Origin: Verrucomicrobiaceae bacterium
Lineage (GTDB): Bacteria; Verrucomicrobiota; Verrucomicrobiia; Verrucomicrobiales; Verrucomicrobiaceae
Length of the DNA stretch: 64,000 nucleotides
Reading direction: 5' to 3'
Assembly (NCBI GenBank): GCA_015075365.1
Contig: JABTUN010000001.1
Coordinates: forward strand, 1 to 64,000
Position 1 is the first letter of the stretch. The number at the start of each line of letters is the position of its first letter. The notes under the pieces are model-generated. The model was not told the origin of the DNA. It did no database searches and saw nothing but the letters and a program-made list of their open reading frames with translations. The translations under genes were made by a program, and so were the position numbers. This document shows positions 8,368 to 16,151 of the stretch, one piece after another.

Positions 8368-8697
8368 TCACCCGGGCCTCCTCCACCAGTCGGCCGGCCG
8401 TTCCCAGGGCTGTGGCGGCGTTGGTTCATCCTCACCGGGGGCGGCGGCTTTTTCCCGGATCTGCTGCCGCTCCTCTTCCTCATCCTGCAGCTCCATGATC
8501 AGCCGCACATGCGGCGGCGGGTTGTTCGTGCGCCGCCAGATCAGCCACATCCAGGTGGCAAAGGCACCCAGGATGAAAAACAGCGTGGCGAGCGTGAAGA
8601 GCACGAACATTTCCGCCGCCGGGTTTGGCACCATTTCCGCCACGCCGGAGCGCCGCTGCCAGGTCATGTGGGCAATGAGGACAGGGACCGGGATCAT
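8368..8697 (-). CDS. Small single-span membrane protein
   Basis: 109 residues with one strong hydrophobic helix (FVLFTLATLFFILGAFATWM), then WRR and a cytoplasm-like acidic, Pro-rich tail (ELQDEEEERQQ). A start nearer the helix, at MVPNPAAEM, is possible. It lies 13 bp upstream of the PrsW-like gene and 21 bp after the acetyltransferase, in the same direction, so it is probably co-transcribed with both. It could be an accessory to or a substrate of the neighbouring protease, but that rests only on proximity. No family recognised. Confidence 0.6.
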   Translation of the reverse strand: MIPVPVLIAHMTWQRRSGVAEMVPNPAAEMFVLFTLATLFFILGAFATWMWLIWRRTNNPPPHVRLIMELQDEEEERQQIREKAAAPGEDEPTPPQPWERPADWWRRPG

Positions 8698-8718
8698 GGC
8701 GGGAGGACGGACGGAGGG

Positions 8719-9198
8719 TCAGCGGCCGGCCTCGTCAATCAGGAGGCGCATCGGGATCATCTTCGAGAACTGGAAGCCGTGCTTGGCAAAAAACGCCTGC
8801 GACTCGGCGCTGATGCGGTCCGTGAGCAAGGTGATGCGCTTGAAGCGCTTCTCCCGCGCGTAATGGATGGCGTGCTCCAGCAGTCGTCCGCCATAGCCCT
8901 GGCGGCGGTGCTGCGGATGCACGATCACGTCCTCCATGAGGATCACCAGACCGCCTTCCGCGGTGGAGATCGTGAAAAGGAGGTTCACCATGCCCAGCAC
9001 CATGTGATCCGTGCGGAGCACAAAGATGCGGCCGCGGCTGGGCTGCTCCAAAATCATGCGCACACCGTGCTCCTGCTTGGCGGTGTCCGGTTTGAAGTCC
9101 TCCTCCTCGCTGAACAGCGCGGCCAGCAGCTCCACGAGTTGCGGCAGGTCTTCGATGGTGGCCGGCTCGATGCGCGGCTCAGTGGTATGGGCGGACAT
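8719..9198 (-). CDS. GNAT-family N-acetyltransferase
   Basis: 160 residues with the GNAT fold pattern: an N-terminal IEPATIEDLPQLVELLAALF segment, then strands ending LVILMEDVIVHPQHRRQGYG with the acetyl-CoA pyrophosphate loop RRQGYGG, and a C-terminal SAESQAFFAKHGF signature. It transfers an acetyl group from acetyl-CoA to an unknown amine in the cytosol. The ATG at 9198 (MSAHTTEPRI) is where family similarity begins; longer frames upstream are low in plausibility. First gene of the group leading to the PrsW-like protease. Confidence 0.85.
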   Translation of the reverse strand: MSAHTTEPRIEPATIEDLPQLVELLAALFSEEEDFKPDTAKQEHGVRMILEQPSRGRIFVLRTDHMVLGMVNLLFTISTAEGGLVILMEDVIVHPQHRRQGYGGRLLEHAIHYAREKRFKRITLLTDRISAESQAFFAKHGFQFSKMIPMRLLIDEAGR

Positions 9199-9357
9199 GT
9201 GGGCCAAGAATAGCGGGGCGTCGGCGGATGGCAATGCGCAGCATGTGTGGCGGCCGGCCCCACGGGAAAAGAATTCCGGCACACAAAAGAAATCGCAGGT
9301 GGCGTTCACCCCATGAACCGTGGCTCTCCTCCCGGCCGCACCACCCCGCAACCCACG

Positions 9358-10473
9358 ATGAAAACCAAGACTCGCACCCTCACGCTGCTGCTGGGCCTCG
9401 CCGCCCTCGGCCTGCCCGCGCTCCCCGCGCAAGACGCTCCCAAGCCCGACGCGCCCCGCGCGCCGGAATCCCCCCGCCCTGACAGCCCCCCACCCGAGGC
9501 ACGCCGTGACCAGCCGGACGCTCGACGCGACGCCCCGCCGCCCGGACGCGGCCGCCCCGAGGCTGGTCGCGAGCAGCCGGAGCGCCGCCCGGACGCCCAG
9601 CGTGAGCGCCCCCAGCCAGAATCACGCCGCGATAGCCCGCCACCGCCCTCGCGCCGGCCGGATGCCGGCTCGCCGCGCCCGGAAGCCCGCCGTGACGCTC
9701 CCCCTCCCGAAAGAGGCCGCCCGGAGGCCCATCGCGAGCAACCGCAGCACCGCCCGAAGGGCGACGATCAAGGCCGCCCTCAGCCGGATGCACGCCGGGA
9801 TGCCCCACGCGGCGATGAAGGCCGCCGTCCCGGCCCTGAACATCGTGAGGAGCACATGCGCCATCGTGGCGACGGTCCCGATGCCCGCCGGGACGGCTCT
9901 CCGCGCGGTCCGCAGGCCGGACGCGGCCATCACGGCCCGCCACAGGGTCCCATGCACCGCCATGGCGGGCCCCCGCGCTTTGAAGGCCGCATGCCCGGCC
10001 CGCAGCAATTTGGCTCTCCGCGTCCCTTTGACCCTCCCGGTGGCCACCGCGGGCCAGGCGACCCGGGTCACCGCTTTCACCAGCGTCACGGGCATGGCCC
10101 CCAGCAGTTCGGCGGGCCGATGCATGGCCCTCGCAGCCCCCAAGGCCCCCGCATGATGCCTCCGCCCATGAATCGCGGCCCGCAACACGGCCCCGAAGCC
10201 CGCGGCGGCCAGCCTGACCGCCATGGACCGCCGCCGCAGGCAGGTCGTGATCCGCGCGGCCCCCAGGCGCATCGCGAGGGCCCTCCTCCGCATCACAAAC
10301 CACACGCAGACCGTGATTCCCGCCCAGGACCGCGCCCGGAGGGCGGACCGCGTGGCGATGGTGACCGCCCGCAGCCGCAGCACCAGCCGGATGCCCGCCC
10401 TGAAGGCGGTGAACGCCGCGGCCCGCCGCCCCCGGAGGCCAACCGGCGCGATGGCGACCGCCGGCAGGCGTGA
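9358..10473 (+). CDS. Secreted Pro/Arg/Asp/Gly/His-rich low-complexity protein
   Basis: About 371 residues. A clear signal peptide (MKTKTRTLTLLLGLAALG then LPALPAQ) is followed by an almost entirely disordered chain of Pro, Arg, Asp, Glu, Gly, His and Gln, with loosely repeated blocks such as PEARRDAPPP and RPEAHREQPQ. The second half is richer in Gly, His and Met (RHGGPPRFEGRMPGPQ). I saw no cysteine or folded domain. An in-frame ATG at 9313 would lengthen the N-region. A strong terminator follows at 10507. Role unknown; the polyampholyte composition would fit an extracellular matrix or polymer-binding protein, which is a guess. Confidence 0.7.
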   Translation: MKTKTRTLTLLLGLAALGLPALPAQDAPKPDAPRAPESPRPDSPPPEARRDQPDARRDAPPPGRGRPEAGREQPERRPDAQRERPQPESRRDSPPPPSRRPDAGSPRPEARRDAPPPERGRPEAHREQPQHRPKGDDQGRPQPDARRDAPRGDEGRRPGPEHREEHMRHRGDGPDARRDGSPRGPQAGRGHHGPPQGPMHRHGGPPRFEGRMPGPQQFGSPRPFDPPGGHRGPGDPGHRFHQRHGHGPQQFGGPMHGPRSPQGPRMMPPPMNRGPQHGPEARGGQPDRHGPPPQAGRDPRGPQAHREGPPPHHKPHADRDSRPGPRPEGGPRGDGDRPQPQHQPDARPEGGERRGPPPPEANRRDGDRRQA

Positions 10474-10506
10474 GCCCACGGCATCATCTGTCAAACCGAC
10501 CTCCCA

Positions 10507-10541
10507 GGCACGCAGGACAATCCTGCGTGCCTTCTTGTTTT
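10507..10541 (+). terminator. Rho-independent terminator
   Basis: Stem GGCACGCAGGA / TCCTGCGTGCC (11 bp) with a 3-base loop, followed by TTCTTGTTTT. It ends the transcript of the secreted low-complexity protein before the SufE-like gene. Confidence 0.85.
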
Positions 10542-10585
10542 CGCGCTTTCGTTTCCAGGAAGCCGGGCAAGGCTGGCGCAGCCCC

Positions 10586-11029
10586 ATGTCCTCCTACCCT
10601 GCCGCGCTGGCCGAATGGATCACGTTCTTTGAATCGCTCCCGGAAGGGGAGCGGCGGGAAAATCTGATCGAGCTGGCCCAGCAAGCGTCCTCCCACACGC
10701 CGAAGGCTGGTGAACGCTTTGATTTCGAGGATGTGCGCCACGACGCGGAATGCACGGACACGGTCGGCGTGCATGTGCGCGTCGAGAATGGGCATGCTCG
10801 CTTCGCCATGAGCCTGGGGCCGAAGGTGCAGACGCTCACACGTGCCATGGCGGTGGTTTTATGCCGTGGACTCGGCGGCAGCACGCTGGCGGAGGTGATC
10901 GCGGTGCCGGAGGACTTCGTGCCGCGCATCGTCGGCGCGGAACTGGTGCGGCTGCGCAGCCGCACGGTGTACTACGTGCTCCACCGGATGAAGGAAGCCG
11001 CGCGCACCCTGCTGGAACGCGCCTCGTAA
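10586..11029 (+). CDS. SufE-family protein
   Basis: 147 residues with the SufE pattern: ENLIELAQ near the start, the segment HDAECTDTV holding the conserved cysteine position that accepts sulfur, then AMAVVLCRGLGGSTLAEVIAVP and a C-terminal VLHRMKEAAR helix. SufE proteins take persulfide sulfur from the desulfurase SufS and pass it to the Fe-S scaffold. No suf partner is next to it, so the role is inferred from family alone. The ATG at 10586 (MSSYPAALAEW) fits the family N-terminus. It converges on the small gene at 11032 with 2 bp between. Confidence 0.8.
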   Translation: MSSYPAALAEWITFFESLPEGERRENLIELAQQASSHTPKAGERFDFEDVRHDAECTDTVGVHVRVENGHARFAMSLGPKVQTLTRAMAVVLCRGLGGSTLAEVIAVPEDFVPRIVGAELVRLRSRTVYYVLHRMKEAARTLLERAS

Positions 11030-11031
11030 AC

Positions 11032-11292
11032 TCAGGCCAGCCTGGATGTCTCGCCGGTCTTTAGCTCCTCCGGAATCTGCCCGACAAAGCGCGGGCTGAG
11101 GTCGATGGCGTCAAAGATTTGGTGAATCTCCTGCTGGGAGATGTCGCCCGGCCGGTCAATTTCGAAATAAACGAGGTCGTGGCGGGTATCCACCTTGTAG
11201 CGCACACGCGGAAAGTGATCCATCTGGTTGCGCAATTGCATGAGGTTGGATTCGCTGCGCAGACCCGGGGCGTAGATTTCAACTTCGATCAT
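11032..11292 (-). CDS. Small conserved-looking protein, 86 aa
   Basis: MIEVEIYAPGLRSESNLMQL starts an 86-residue soluble protein with alternating strand and helix pattern (VEIYAP; YKVDTRHDLVYFEID; QQEIHQIFDAIDL), resembling small ferredoxin-like alpha/beta domains. It has no cysteine motif, so it is not a typical metal chaperone. Family not recognised. The composition is that of a real protein, and it fits exactly between sufE-like and rpsT. Confidence 0.65.
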   Translation of the reverse strand: MIEVEIYAPGLRSESNLMQLRNQMDHFPRVRYKVDTRHDLVYFEIDRPGDISQQEIHQIFDAIDLSPRFVGQIPEELKTGETSRLA

Positions 11293-11472
11293 GGTGGTTT
11301 CACGCCGGTTTTACCGGAAAGCCGCCCCGCCGCCAAGGGAAATCCGGGCCCGGTCTGCACGCACTGCAAATCTTTAAAGCCAATCATCTCCGCCCCCCTT
11401 TGCGCGCTCCCTCCCCCTGCTCAAAGTCCTCGACGGCCTGATTTCGGGCCGCCGGAGGCCCCGGATTCCAGT

Positions 11473-11501
11473 TTGACAGGTCCGGGGCGGCACCCTATTC
11501 T
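11473..11501 (+). promoter_or_regulatory. Sigma70-type promoter of rpsT
   Basis: TTGACA at 11473-11478, 17-bp spacer, TATTCT at 11496-11501, 29 bp before the rpsT start. The -35 box is a perfect consensus. Confidence 0.75.
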
Positions 11502-11530
11502 CGCCGCCCTTTCCCCCGAACCTCCCTTCT

Positions 11531-11797
11531 ATGGCCAACATCCGCTCCGCTGAAAAGAACATCCGCAAAACCACGGTCCGCACGGCCCACAACCAGACCG
11601 TGAAGAGCCGCATCCGCACCCTGCGCAAGAAGGTGCTCGCCGCCGTGGAGAAGAAGGATGCCGCCGCCGCCCAGGCCGGCCTCAGCGAGTTCGCCTCCGC
11701 CGCGGACAAGGCTGCCAAGACCAACGTGCTCAAGAAGAATACCTCTTCCCGCCTCAAGAGCCGCCTCGCCCTCAAGGTGGGCGCTCTCACCAAGTAA
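11531..11797 (+). CDS. rpsT: 30S ribosomal protein S20
   Basis: 88-residue basic helical protein starting MANIRSAEKNIRKTTVRTAH, with the S20 pattern of Lys/Arg/Ala helices (KSRIRTLRKKVLAAV; NTSSRLKSRLALKV). It binds 16S rRNA early in small-subunit assembly. Length matches bacterial S20 (about 87). It is transcribed alone: a consensus promoter lies at 11473-11501 and a strong terminator at 11823. Confidence 0.96.
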   Translation: MANIRSAEKNIRKTTVRTAHNQTVKSRIRTLRKKVLAAVEKKDAAAAQAGLSEFASAADKAAKTNVLKKNTSSRLKSRLALKVGALTK

Positions 11798-11822
11798 AGG
11801 CACCAGGATTTCCCCTTTCCCG

Positions 11823-11854
11823 ACGGCGTCCCTGAAACGGACGCCGTTTTTGTT
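11823..11854 (+). terminator. Rho-independent terminator of rpsT
   Basis: Stem ACGGCGTCC / GGACGCCGT (9 bp) with a 7-base loop, followed by TTTTTGTTTT, 25 bp after the rpsT stop. Confidence 0.88.
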
Positions 11855-11914
11855 TTCATCCGGCCGCAAAAAAGCCGGGAGCACGCGCCCCCGGCCTCGC
11901 AAACCTGACGCGGA

Positions 11915-12760
11915 TCACTTCGCCGGCTTCCAGTTCTTCACGAACTCCAGGCACTGCGTGATCTCCGGCACGCTGGTCTCCCAGTTGTGCTCGTACTCGC
12001 AGTGCAGCGGGCCGGGATAGCCCTGCGCGTGGTATTCGGCCAGCACGCCCGCGACATTGCTCTTCCCCTGGCCGAAGGGCAGGTCGTGCGCCTTCGGATT
12101 GCCGAACTCCGTCAGGTCCTTCATGTGGCTGTCAAAGATGCGGCCCTTGAGGATCTTGATGCATTCCACGGGATCGAGACCGCTGCGCACCCAGTGACCG
12201 ATGTCCGCGCAGGCACCCAGACGCGGATCGCGGTCCTTCACCAGGCCGAGGACGTAATTCGGGTCCCAGAACAGGTAGGCGCGGTCCAGCGGGCGCTTCG
12301 GGTGGTTGTGAATCGCCATCTTGATGTCGAATTCCTTCACAAGAGCCTCAATGCCGTCCATCCCGGCCACATCCGGCTCGGAGACGACCACGCCGATGCC
12401 CATCGTCTTGCAAAACTCGAACACCTTGCGGTCGGAGGCCGCGTCCTTGCCCAGTTTCACGACTCCGTAGCCCACGGCGGCAAGCCCCTTCTCCGTCAGG
12501 TGCTTTTTCACCTTCTCGATCATCTCCGGCGTGGCATTGTGGTCCCACTTCGCCGTGTCGTCGAACTTCTGCCCGGGATAAAACTCGATGGTCTTGCCGC
12601 CGGCCTGCGCCGTCTTGTCAATGGCCTCGAAGACCGTGTAGAGGCGGAAGCTGTAGGCCTGGCAGCCGGCGTAGAAATGGCCGACTTTGGCCGAGTCGGG
12701 GATCGTGGCGGCAAACGAGGCCGCGGCGACGAGGAGCAGGGAGAGCAGTGTCTTCTTCAT
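11915..12760 (-). CDS. Exported sugar phosphate isomerase/epimerase-like TIM-barrel protein
   Basis: 281 residues with a signal peptide (MKKTLLSLLLVAAASFAA) and a xylose-isomerase-like TIM barrel: GGKTIEFYPGQ, GIGVVVSEPD, IKMAIHNHPKR, GACADIGHW, IFDSHMKDL and GPLHCEYEHNWE. His, Asp and Glu at strand ends (HNHP, CADIGHW, HMKD, CEYEH) are the usual metal ligands, so it is probably active on a sugar in the periplasm. The start at 12760 is set by the signal peptide; the frame extends further upstream without support. Exported members of this family are common in Verrucomicrobiota; the substrate is unknown. Confidence 0.85.
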   Translation of the reverse strand: MKKTLLSLLLVAAASFAATIPDSAKVGHFYAGCQAYSFRLYTVFEAIDKTAQAGGKTIEFYPGQKFDDTAKWDHNATPEMIEKVKKHLTEKGLAAVGYGVVKLGKDAASDRKVFEFCKTMGIGVVVSEPDVAGMDGIEALVKEFDIKMAIHNHPKRPLDRAYLFWDPNYVLGLVKDRDPRLGACADIGHWVRSGLDPVECIKILKGRIFDSHMKDLTEFGNPKAHDLPFGQGKSNVAGVLAEYHAQGYPGPLHCEYEHNWETSVPEITQCLEFVKNWKPAK

Positions 12761-12812
12761 GGGTGAGCGGGTTGGAACGGGTTGGAAACGCGTCTCCTTG
12801 CGGGAGGACGTG

Positions 12813-12841
12813 TTGACGGCACGCGCCGCCTTGAATAAAAC
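12813..12841 (+). promoter_or_regulatory. Candidate promoter, possibly for a leaderless mRNA
   Basis: TTGACG at 12813-12818, 17-bp spacer, TAAAAC at 12836-12841. A start point ~7 bp downstream would fall on the ATG at 12848, giving a leaderless message. Confidence 0.5.
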
Positions 12842-12847
12842 ACGCGC

Positions 12848-13060
12848 ATGGACCGCCCCGCCGCCATTGCCCAGATTCGCGAAGCCTGCAAAAACATCGC
12901 GCTGCAATTCATGAAAATTCATCCCGCCGTCCCTGGCCTGCAAGACGAGGAGACGCAGAAGGAATGCCTCCGCTGCGCCCACGAGATGACCGTGCTGCTG
13001 GAGACCATCAAAAAGAAGATCGGCCGCCTGGAACGTGCGGATGACAGCACGCTGCTCTGA
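12848..13060 (+). CDS. Small helical protein, 70 aa
   Basis: MDRPAAIAQIREACKNIALQ starts a 70-residue, probably all-helical protein with three cysteines and a basic C-terminal helix (LLETIKKKIGRLER). No domain recognised. A good promoter lies just upstream and no ribosome binding site is visible, consistent with a leaderless transcript. It converges on nspC with 7 bp between. Reality is supported by the promoter and composition. Confidence 0.6.
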   Translation: MDRPAAIAQIREACKNIALQFMKIHPAVPGLQDEETQKECLRCAHEMTVLLETIKKKIGRLERADDSTLL

Positions 13061-13067
13061 TCCCGGG

Positions 13068-14258
13068 TCACGACAGCTTGTCCCGGAAGTCCTCGTAGCC
13101 AAACCGGCGCACCACGCGGTATTCCTTCGTCGCGGGATCGTAAATCGCGATGTCCGGATGATGCACGCCGTTGAAGGTCGTCGTCTTCACCATCGTGTAA
13201 TGCGCCATGTCGGCAAAAACAAGGCGCTGTCCCGTCTGCAACGGCTGCGGAAACGAAAAGCCCTCCAGCACATCGCCTGCCAGGCAGGTCATGCCGCCCA
13301 TCTTGTATTCGTGGGCAAACTCCCCTGGCATCCCGCCACCGAAAATGTGCGGACGATAGGGCATCTCCATCGTGTCCGGCATGTGCGCGCTGGCGGAGAT
13401 GTCGAGGATGATCGTGGGCGGATCCGTGGGTGTGATGTCCTGCACCTCGGCGATGAGGTAGCCCGTGTTCAGGCCCACGGCCTCGCCGGGCTCGATATAG
13501 ACCTCTTCCTTGCCCCACCGGGCCTTGAAGTCGCGCAGCACGCGGATGAGGCGCTCCACATCGTAATCGCTGCGGGTGATGTGGTGCCCGCCGCCCATGT
13601 TTACCCACCTCACCTGCTCCAGCAGTTTCGGAAAACGTTTCTCCACCGCGCCGACGACGCGCTCCAGCACATCACTGCCCTGCTCGCACAATGCGTGAAA
13701 GTGCAGGCCCTCGATGCCGCTCAAATCCTCCCCCTCCAGCGAGCCGGCTCGAATGCCGAGGCGGCAGCCGGGCGAGCACGGATCATAAAGCGAGACCTCG
13801 ACCTCGCTGTGCTCGGGATTCACGCGGATGCCGGGGCTCGGCGCGTTTTGGCCTGCCGCGCGCGCCGCTTCGAGCATCGGGCGGAATCTACGCCACTGTG
13901 CCATTGAGTTGAAGCTGATGTGGTTCGAGATCGGGATGATCTGCTCCATCTCCTTCGGCTTGAAGGCAGGCGCGTAAACGTGCACCTCCTTGCCAAACTC
14001 ATGATAGGCCAGCAGCGCCTCGTTCAGGCCGCTGGCGCAGCATCCGCCGAGATACTGCCGCACCAGCGGAAACGTGCTGAACATCGAAAAACCCTTCAGC
14101 GCCAGCAGCACGGTCACACCAGCCTCGCGCTGCACAAGGTCCAGTTTCTCCAGGTTCTGACGCAGCAGGGCCACATCCACCACGAAGGCGGGCGACTCGA
14201 TGGCGTGGATGTCAAAGGCCGGCGGCGGCTGGTCAAAAACATGCGGAGGGGTGAACAT
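13068..14258 (-). CDS. nspC: Carboxynorspermidine decarboxylase
   Basis: PLP enzyme of the alanine-racemase-fold decarboxylases that makes norspermidine or spermidine from the carboxy form in the alternative polyamine pathway. 396 residues; the PLP lysine is K55 in LLALKGFS, the phosphate-binding glycines are in VNMGGGHHIT, and the second-site cysteine motif is in LHFHALCEQ. Other family segments are FVVDVALLRQNLEKL, GLNEALLAYHEFGKEVHVY and EPGEAVGLNTGYL. The partner carboxynorspermidine dehydrogenase is not in the window. Cytosolic. Confidence 0.92.
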   Translation of the reverse strand: MFTPPHVFDQPPPAFDIHAIESPAFVVDVALLRQNLEKLDLVQREAGVTVLLALKGFSMFSTFPLVRQYLGGCCASGLNEALLAYHEFGKEVHVYAPAFKPKEMEQIIPISNHISFNSMAQWRRFRPMLEAARAAGQNAPSPGIRVNPEHSEVEVSLYDPCSPGCRLGIRAGSLEGEDLSGIEGLHFHALCEQGSDVLERVVGAVEKRFPKLLEQVRWVNMGGGHHITRSDYDVERLIRVLRDFKARWGKEEVYIEPGEAVGLNTGYLIAEVQDITPTDPPTIILDISASAHMPDTMEMPYRPHIFGGGMPGEFAHEYKMGGMTCLAGDVLEGFSFPQPLQTGQRLVFADMAHYTMVKTTTFNGVHHPDIAIYDPATKEYRVVRRFGYEDFRDKLS

Positions 14259-14324
14259 GGGGCCGCGAAGGTGAATGACGTTTGCCGATTGTCGAATGAC
14301 GAATGTGCCAGCTTGGCGGACCCT

Positions 14325-16151
14325 TCACTTCTCCGCCACGTCTCTCACGGGACGTAGCTCGAAATACATCGACGACATGGGGGCCACCTCAGGGATCACG
14401 AACCCGCCATCGACGAGCGTGTTCAGCGGCCTGGAGCCCGGTGCCAGCCTGTCGCGCAGGCTGATCCAGCCCTGCTCCAGGCACAGCCAGGCCAGCGATT
14501 CGGCGGTAAGATTCACGCGGACGTCCTTCATCGTCTCGCTGCCGTGCAGATTCGTCACGATGAGGAAAGTCTGTCCGCTCTCGGCATCGCGGCGTGCATA
14601 AAAGGAGAGCCACTGGCTGCTGTTGTCGCGATTCAGCGGGCGCACGCTGCCTTTGGCGAGCGCGGGCTCGTTCATGAGGCGCAGCAGGCGGCCGTAGCTT
14701 TCGCGGAGCTCCTTTTGCTCTTCGCTGGGCGGATTGCGCAGCGACGGAAGGCTCCAGTAGTCGAAGATGGTGGTGCGGGAGTCATCGCCGCCGTGACCTT
14801 CGGCACCGAGGGCTTGCTCGCCGAGTTCCTGGCCGTTGTAAATCATCACCGGGCCGCGACCGAGGCCGAAAAGCAGGCCGCACACGCCGCGGCCAACATT
14901 CATGCCGAGTCCGCGCCATTGCTGCGGACTGGCGAGACGCACTTCGTCGTGGTTTTCGCCATAGCGAAGGCTGCGGTGAAAGCGCGGGCTGTCGCTGATG
15001 ACCGCGTCGAGGTCATTGGCCCACTTCGGGCCGTCGTAGATGGCTTTGACGAGGTCGTAAGTGGGATCGTCATACACGGCGTCAAAGCCCGCATCGAGCA
15101 GCGCATCGAGCACGTTGCCGCTGGTGAGCTTCGCGGGATCGTTGTCGTAGGCCTCGGCCATGAAGTAGGCCTTCGCGTCGCGTTCGCGGGCTTTTTGCAA
15201 GGCGTAGCGCCAGAACGGCATCGGAATCATGTGCGCCATGTCGCAGCGGAAGCCATCGACGCCGAAATCTTGCCAGTAGGCCAGGATCGCGTCCATGCAG
15301 CGCCAGGTGCGGTTTTCAGTCGCATGGTCACCGGTGTGCTCGTGGACGAGATTGACGCCGTAATTGAGCTTCACGGTCTCAAACCAATCGTTGGAGCTTG
15401 GAGACCACGTGGCGGCATTGTTGCCGGTCACACGGCCAAAATCGCGTTCGAGGTCAAAACGGCCATCGCAGCCGTTTTGGCCGCCGGTGGGCAGTTGCAG
15501 CGGCGGAGCGCCGAGGCGCAGGTAGTAGAAATGGTTGTTGGTGCTGAAAAACTGCCCGCGGTCATCGCCTTCGCCAAAACTCAGCTCGGGCCGGATGTCG
15601 CTGCGATAGGCGCGGGAGACGTGATTTGGCACGAAGTCGAGAATCACCTTCAAACCGTGCGCGTGGCAGCGCTTCACGAGTTCGCGGAACTCATCGAGGC
15701 GCTTCGCGGGCTCGATGGCGTAGTCCGGGCACACGTCGAAGTAGTCTTTGATGGCGTAAGGACTGCCCGCCTGGCCTTTGCAGATGTCTGCGTCGTCCGC
15801 TGGCTGACCGATGCGGCTGTAATCCGTGCGCGTGGCCTGCTGGATCACGCCGGTGAGCCACAAATGCGTGATGCCGAGTTCTCGGAGGGACTTCAGCGCG
15901 GTGTCGTTGATGTCCGCAAACTTGCCGCAGCCGTTTTCAGCGAGTGTGCCGTGCGGTTTGTTCGTGACGTTGGTGTTCCCAAAGTGCCGCACCATGAGCT
16001 GGTAGATCACCGGACGCTCGGCGTGGAGTGCGCTGGCGAAAACAAGGCAGAGGAGGCTCACGCAAAGGCGCAAAGGCGCAAAGGTTTCCCCAACCTTCTG
16101 ATCTTTGCGCCTTTGCGCCTTTGCGTGAGATGTTCGAATCATCTGCTTCAT
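14325..16151 (-). CDS. Exported GH13 alpha-amylase-family glycosidase
   Basis: 608 residues. Signal peptide, then a GH13 (beta/alpha)8 barrel: LRELGITHLWLTGV, LKVILDFVPNHVS (region I), GVDGFRCDMAHMIP (region II, nucleophile Asp in FRCDMAH), KAYFMAEAYD (region III, acid Glu) and RYGENHDE (region IV, His-Asp). So it should cleave or rearrange alpha-1,4-glucans outside the cytoplasm. The start at 16151 overlaps the stop of the upstream transporter gene (ATGA, 16148-16151). Odd: codons ~8-32 lie inside a perfect inverted repeat of a dispersed family, and that repeat supplies the n-region and much of the hydrophobic core of the signal peptide (APLRLCVSLLCLVFASALHA). Third gene after malQ and the transporter. 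Confidence 0.9.
   Translation of the reverse strand: MKQMIRTSHAKAQRRKDQKVGETFAPLRLCVSLLCLVFASALHAERPVIYQLMVRHFGNTNVTNKPHGTLAENGCGKFADINDTALKSLRELGITHLWLTGVIQQATRTDYSRIGQPADDADICKGQAGSPYAIKDYFDVCPDYAIEPAKRLDEFRELVKRCHAHGLKVILDFVPNHVSRAYRSDIRPELSFGEGDDRGQFFSTNNHFYYLRLGAPPLQLPTGGQNGCDGRFDLERDFGRVTGNNAATWSPSSNDWFETVKLNYGVNLVHEHTGDHATENRTWRCMDAILAYWQDFGVDGFRCDMAHMIPMPFWRYALQKARERDAKAYFMAEAYDNDPAKLTSGNVLDALLDAGFDAVYDDPTYDLVKAIYDGPKWANDLDAVISDSPRFHRSLRYGENHDEVRLASPQQWRGLGMNVGRGVCGLLFGLGRGPVMIYNGQELGEQALGAEGHGGDDSRTTIFDYWSLPSLRNPPSEEQKELRESYGRLLRLMNEPALAKGSVRPLNRDNSSQWLSFYARRDAESGQTFLIVTNLHGSETMKDVRVNLTAESLAWLCLEQGWISLRDRLAPGSRPLNTLVDGGFVIPEVAPMSSMYFELRPVRDVAEK
16057..16129. repeat. Perfect 27-bp inverted repeat (GCGCAAAGG family) inside a signal-peptide region
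   Basis: Arms 16057-16083 and 16103-16129 are exact complements around a 19-base spacer, made of CGCAAAGG units. Either strand reads HAKAQRRK then FAPLRLCV, a repeat-encoded sequence I know from other Planctomycetes/Verrucomicrobia genomes. Here it forms part of the GH13 coding sequence. Confidence 0.85.

Noticed and set aside
6162..8498. Plus-strand 778-codon frame including the 21-bp repeats
   Set aside because: Most of it is antisense to the PrsW-like gene; the repeat-encoded heptads (PGLTGGA type) arise because the unit is a multiple of three.
12761..13102. N-terminal extension of the TIM-barrel protein
   Set aside because: It precedes a clear signal peptide and overlaps the opposite small gene at 12848-13060.
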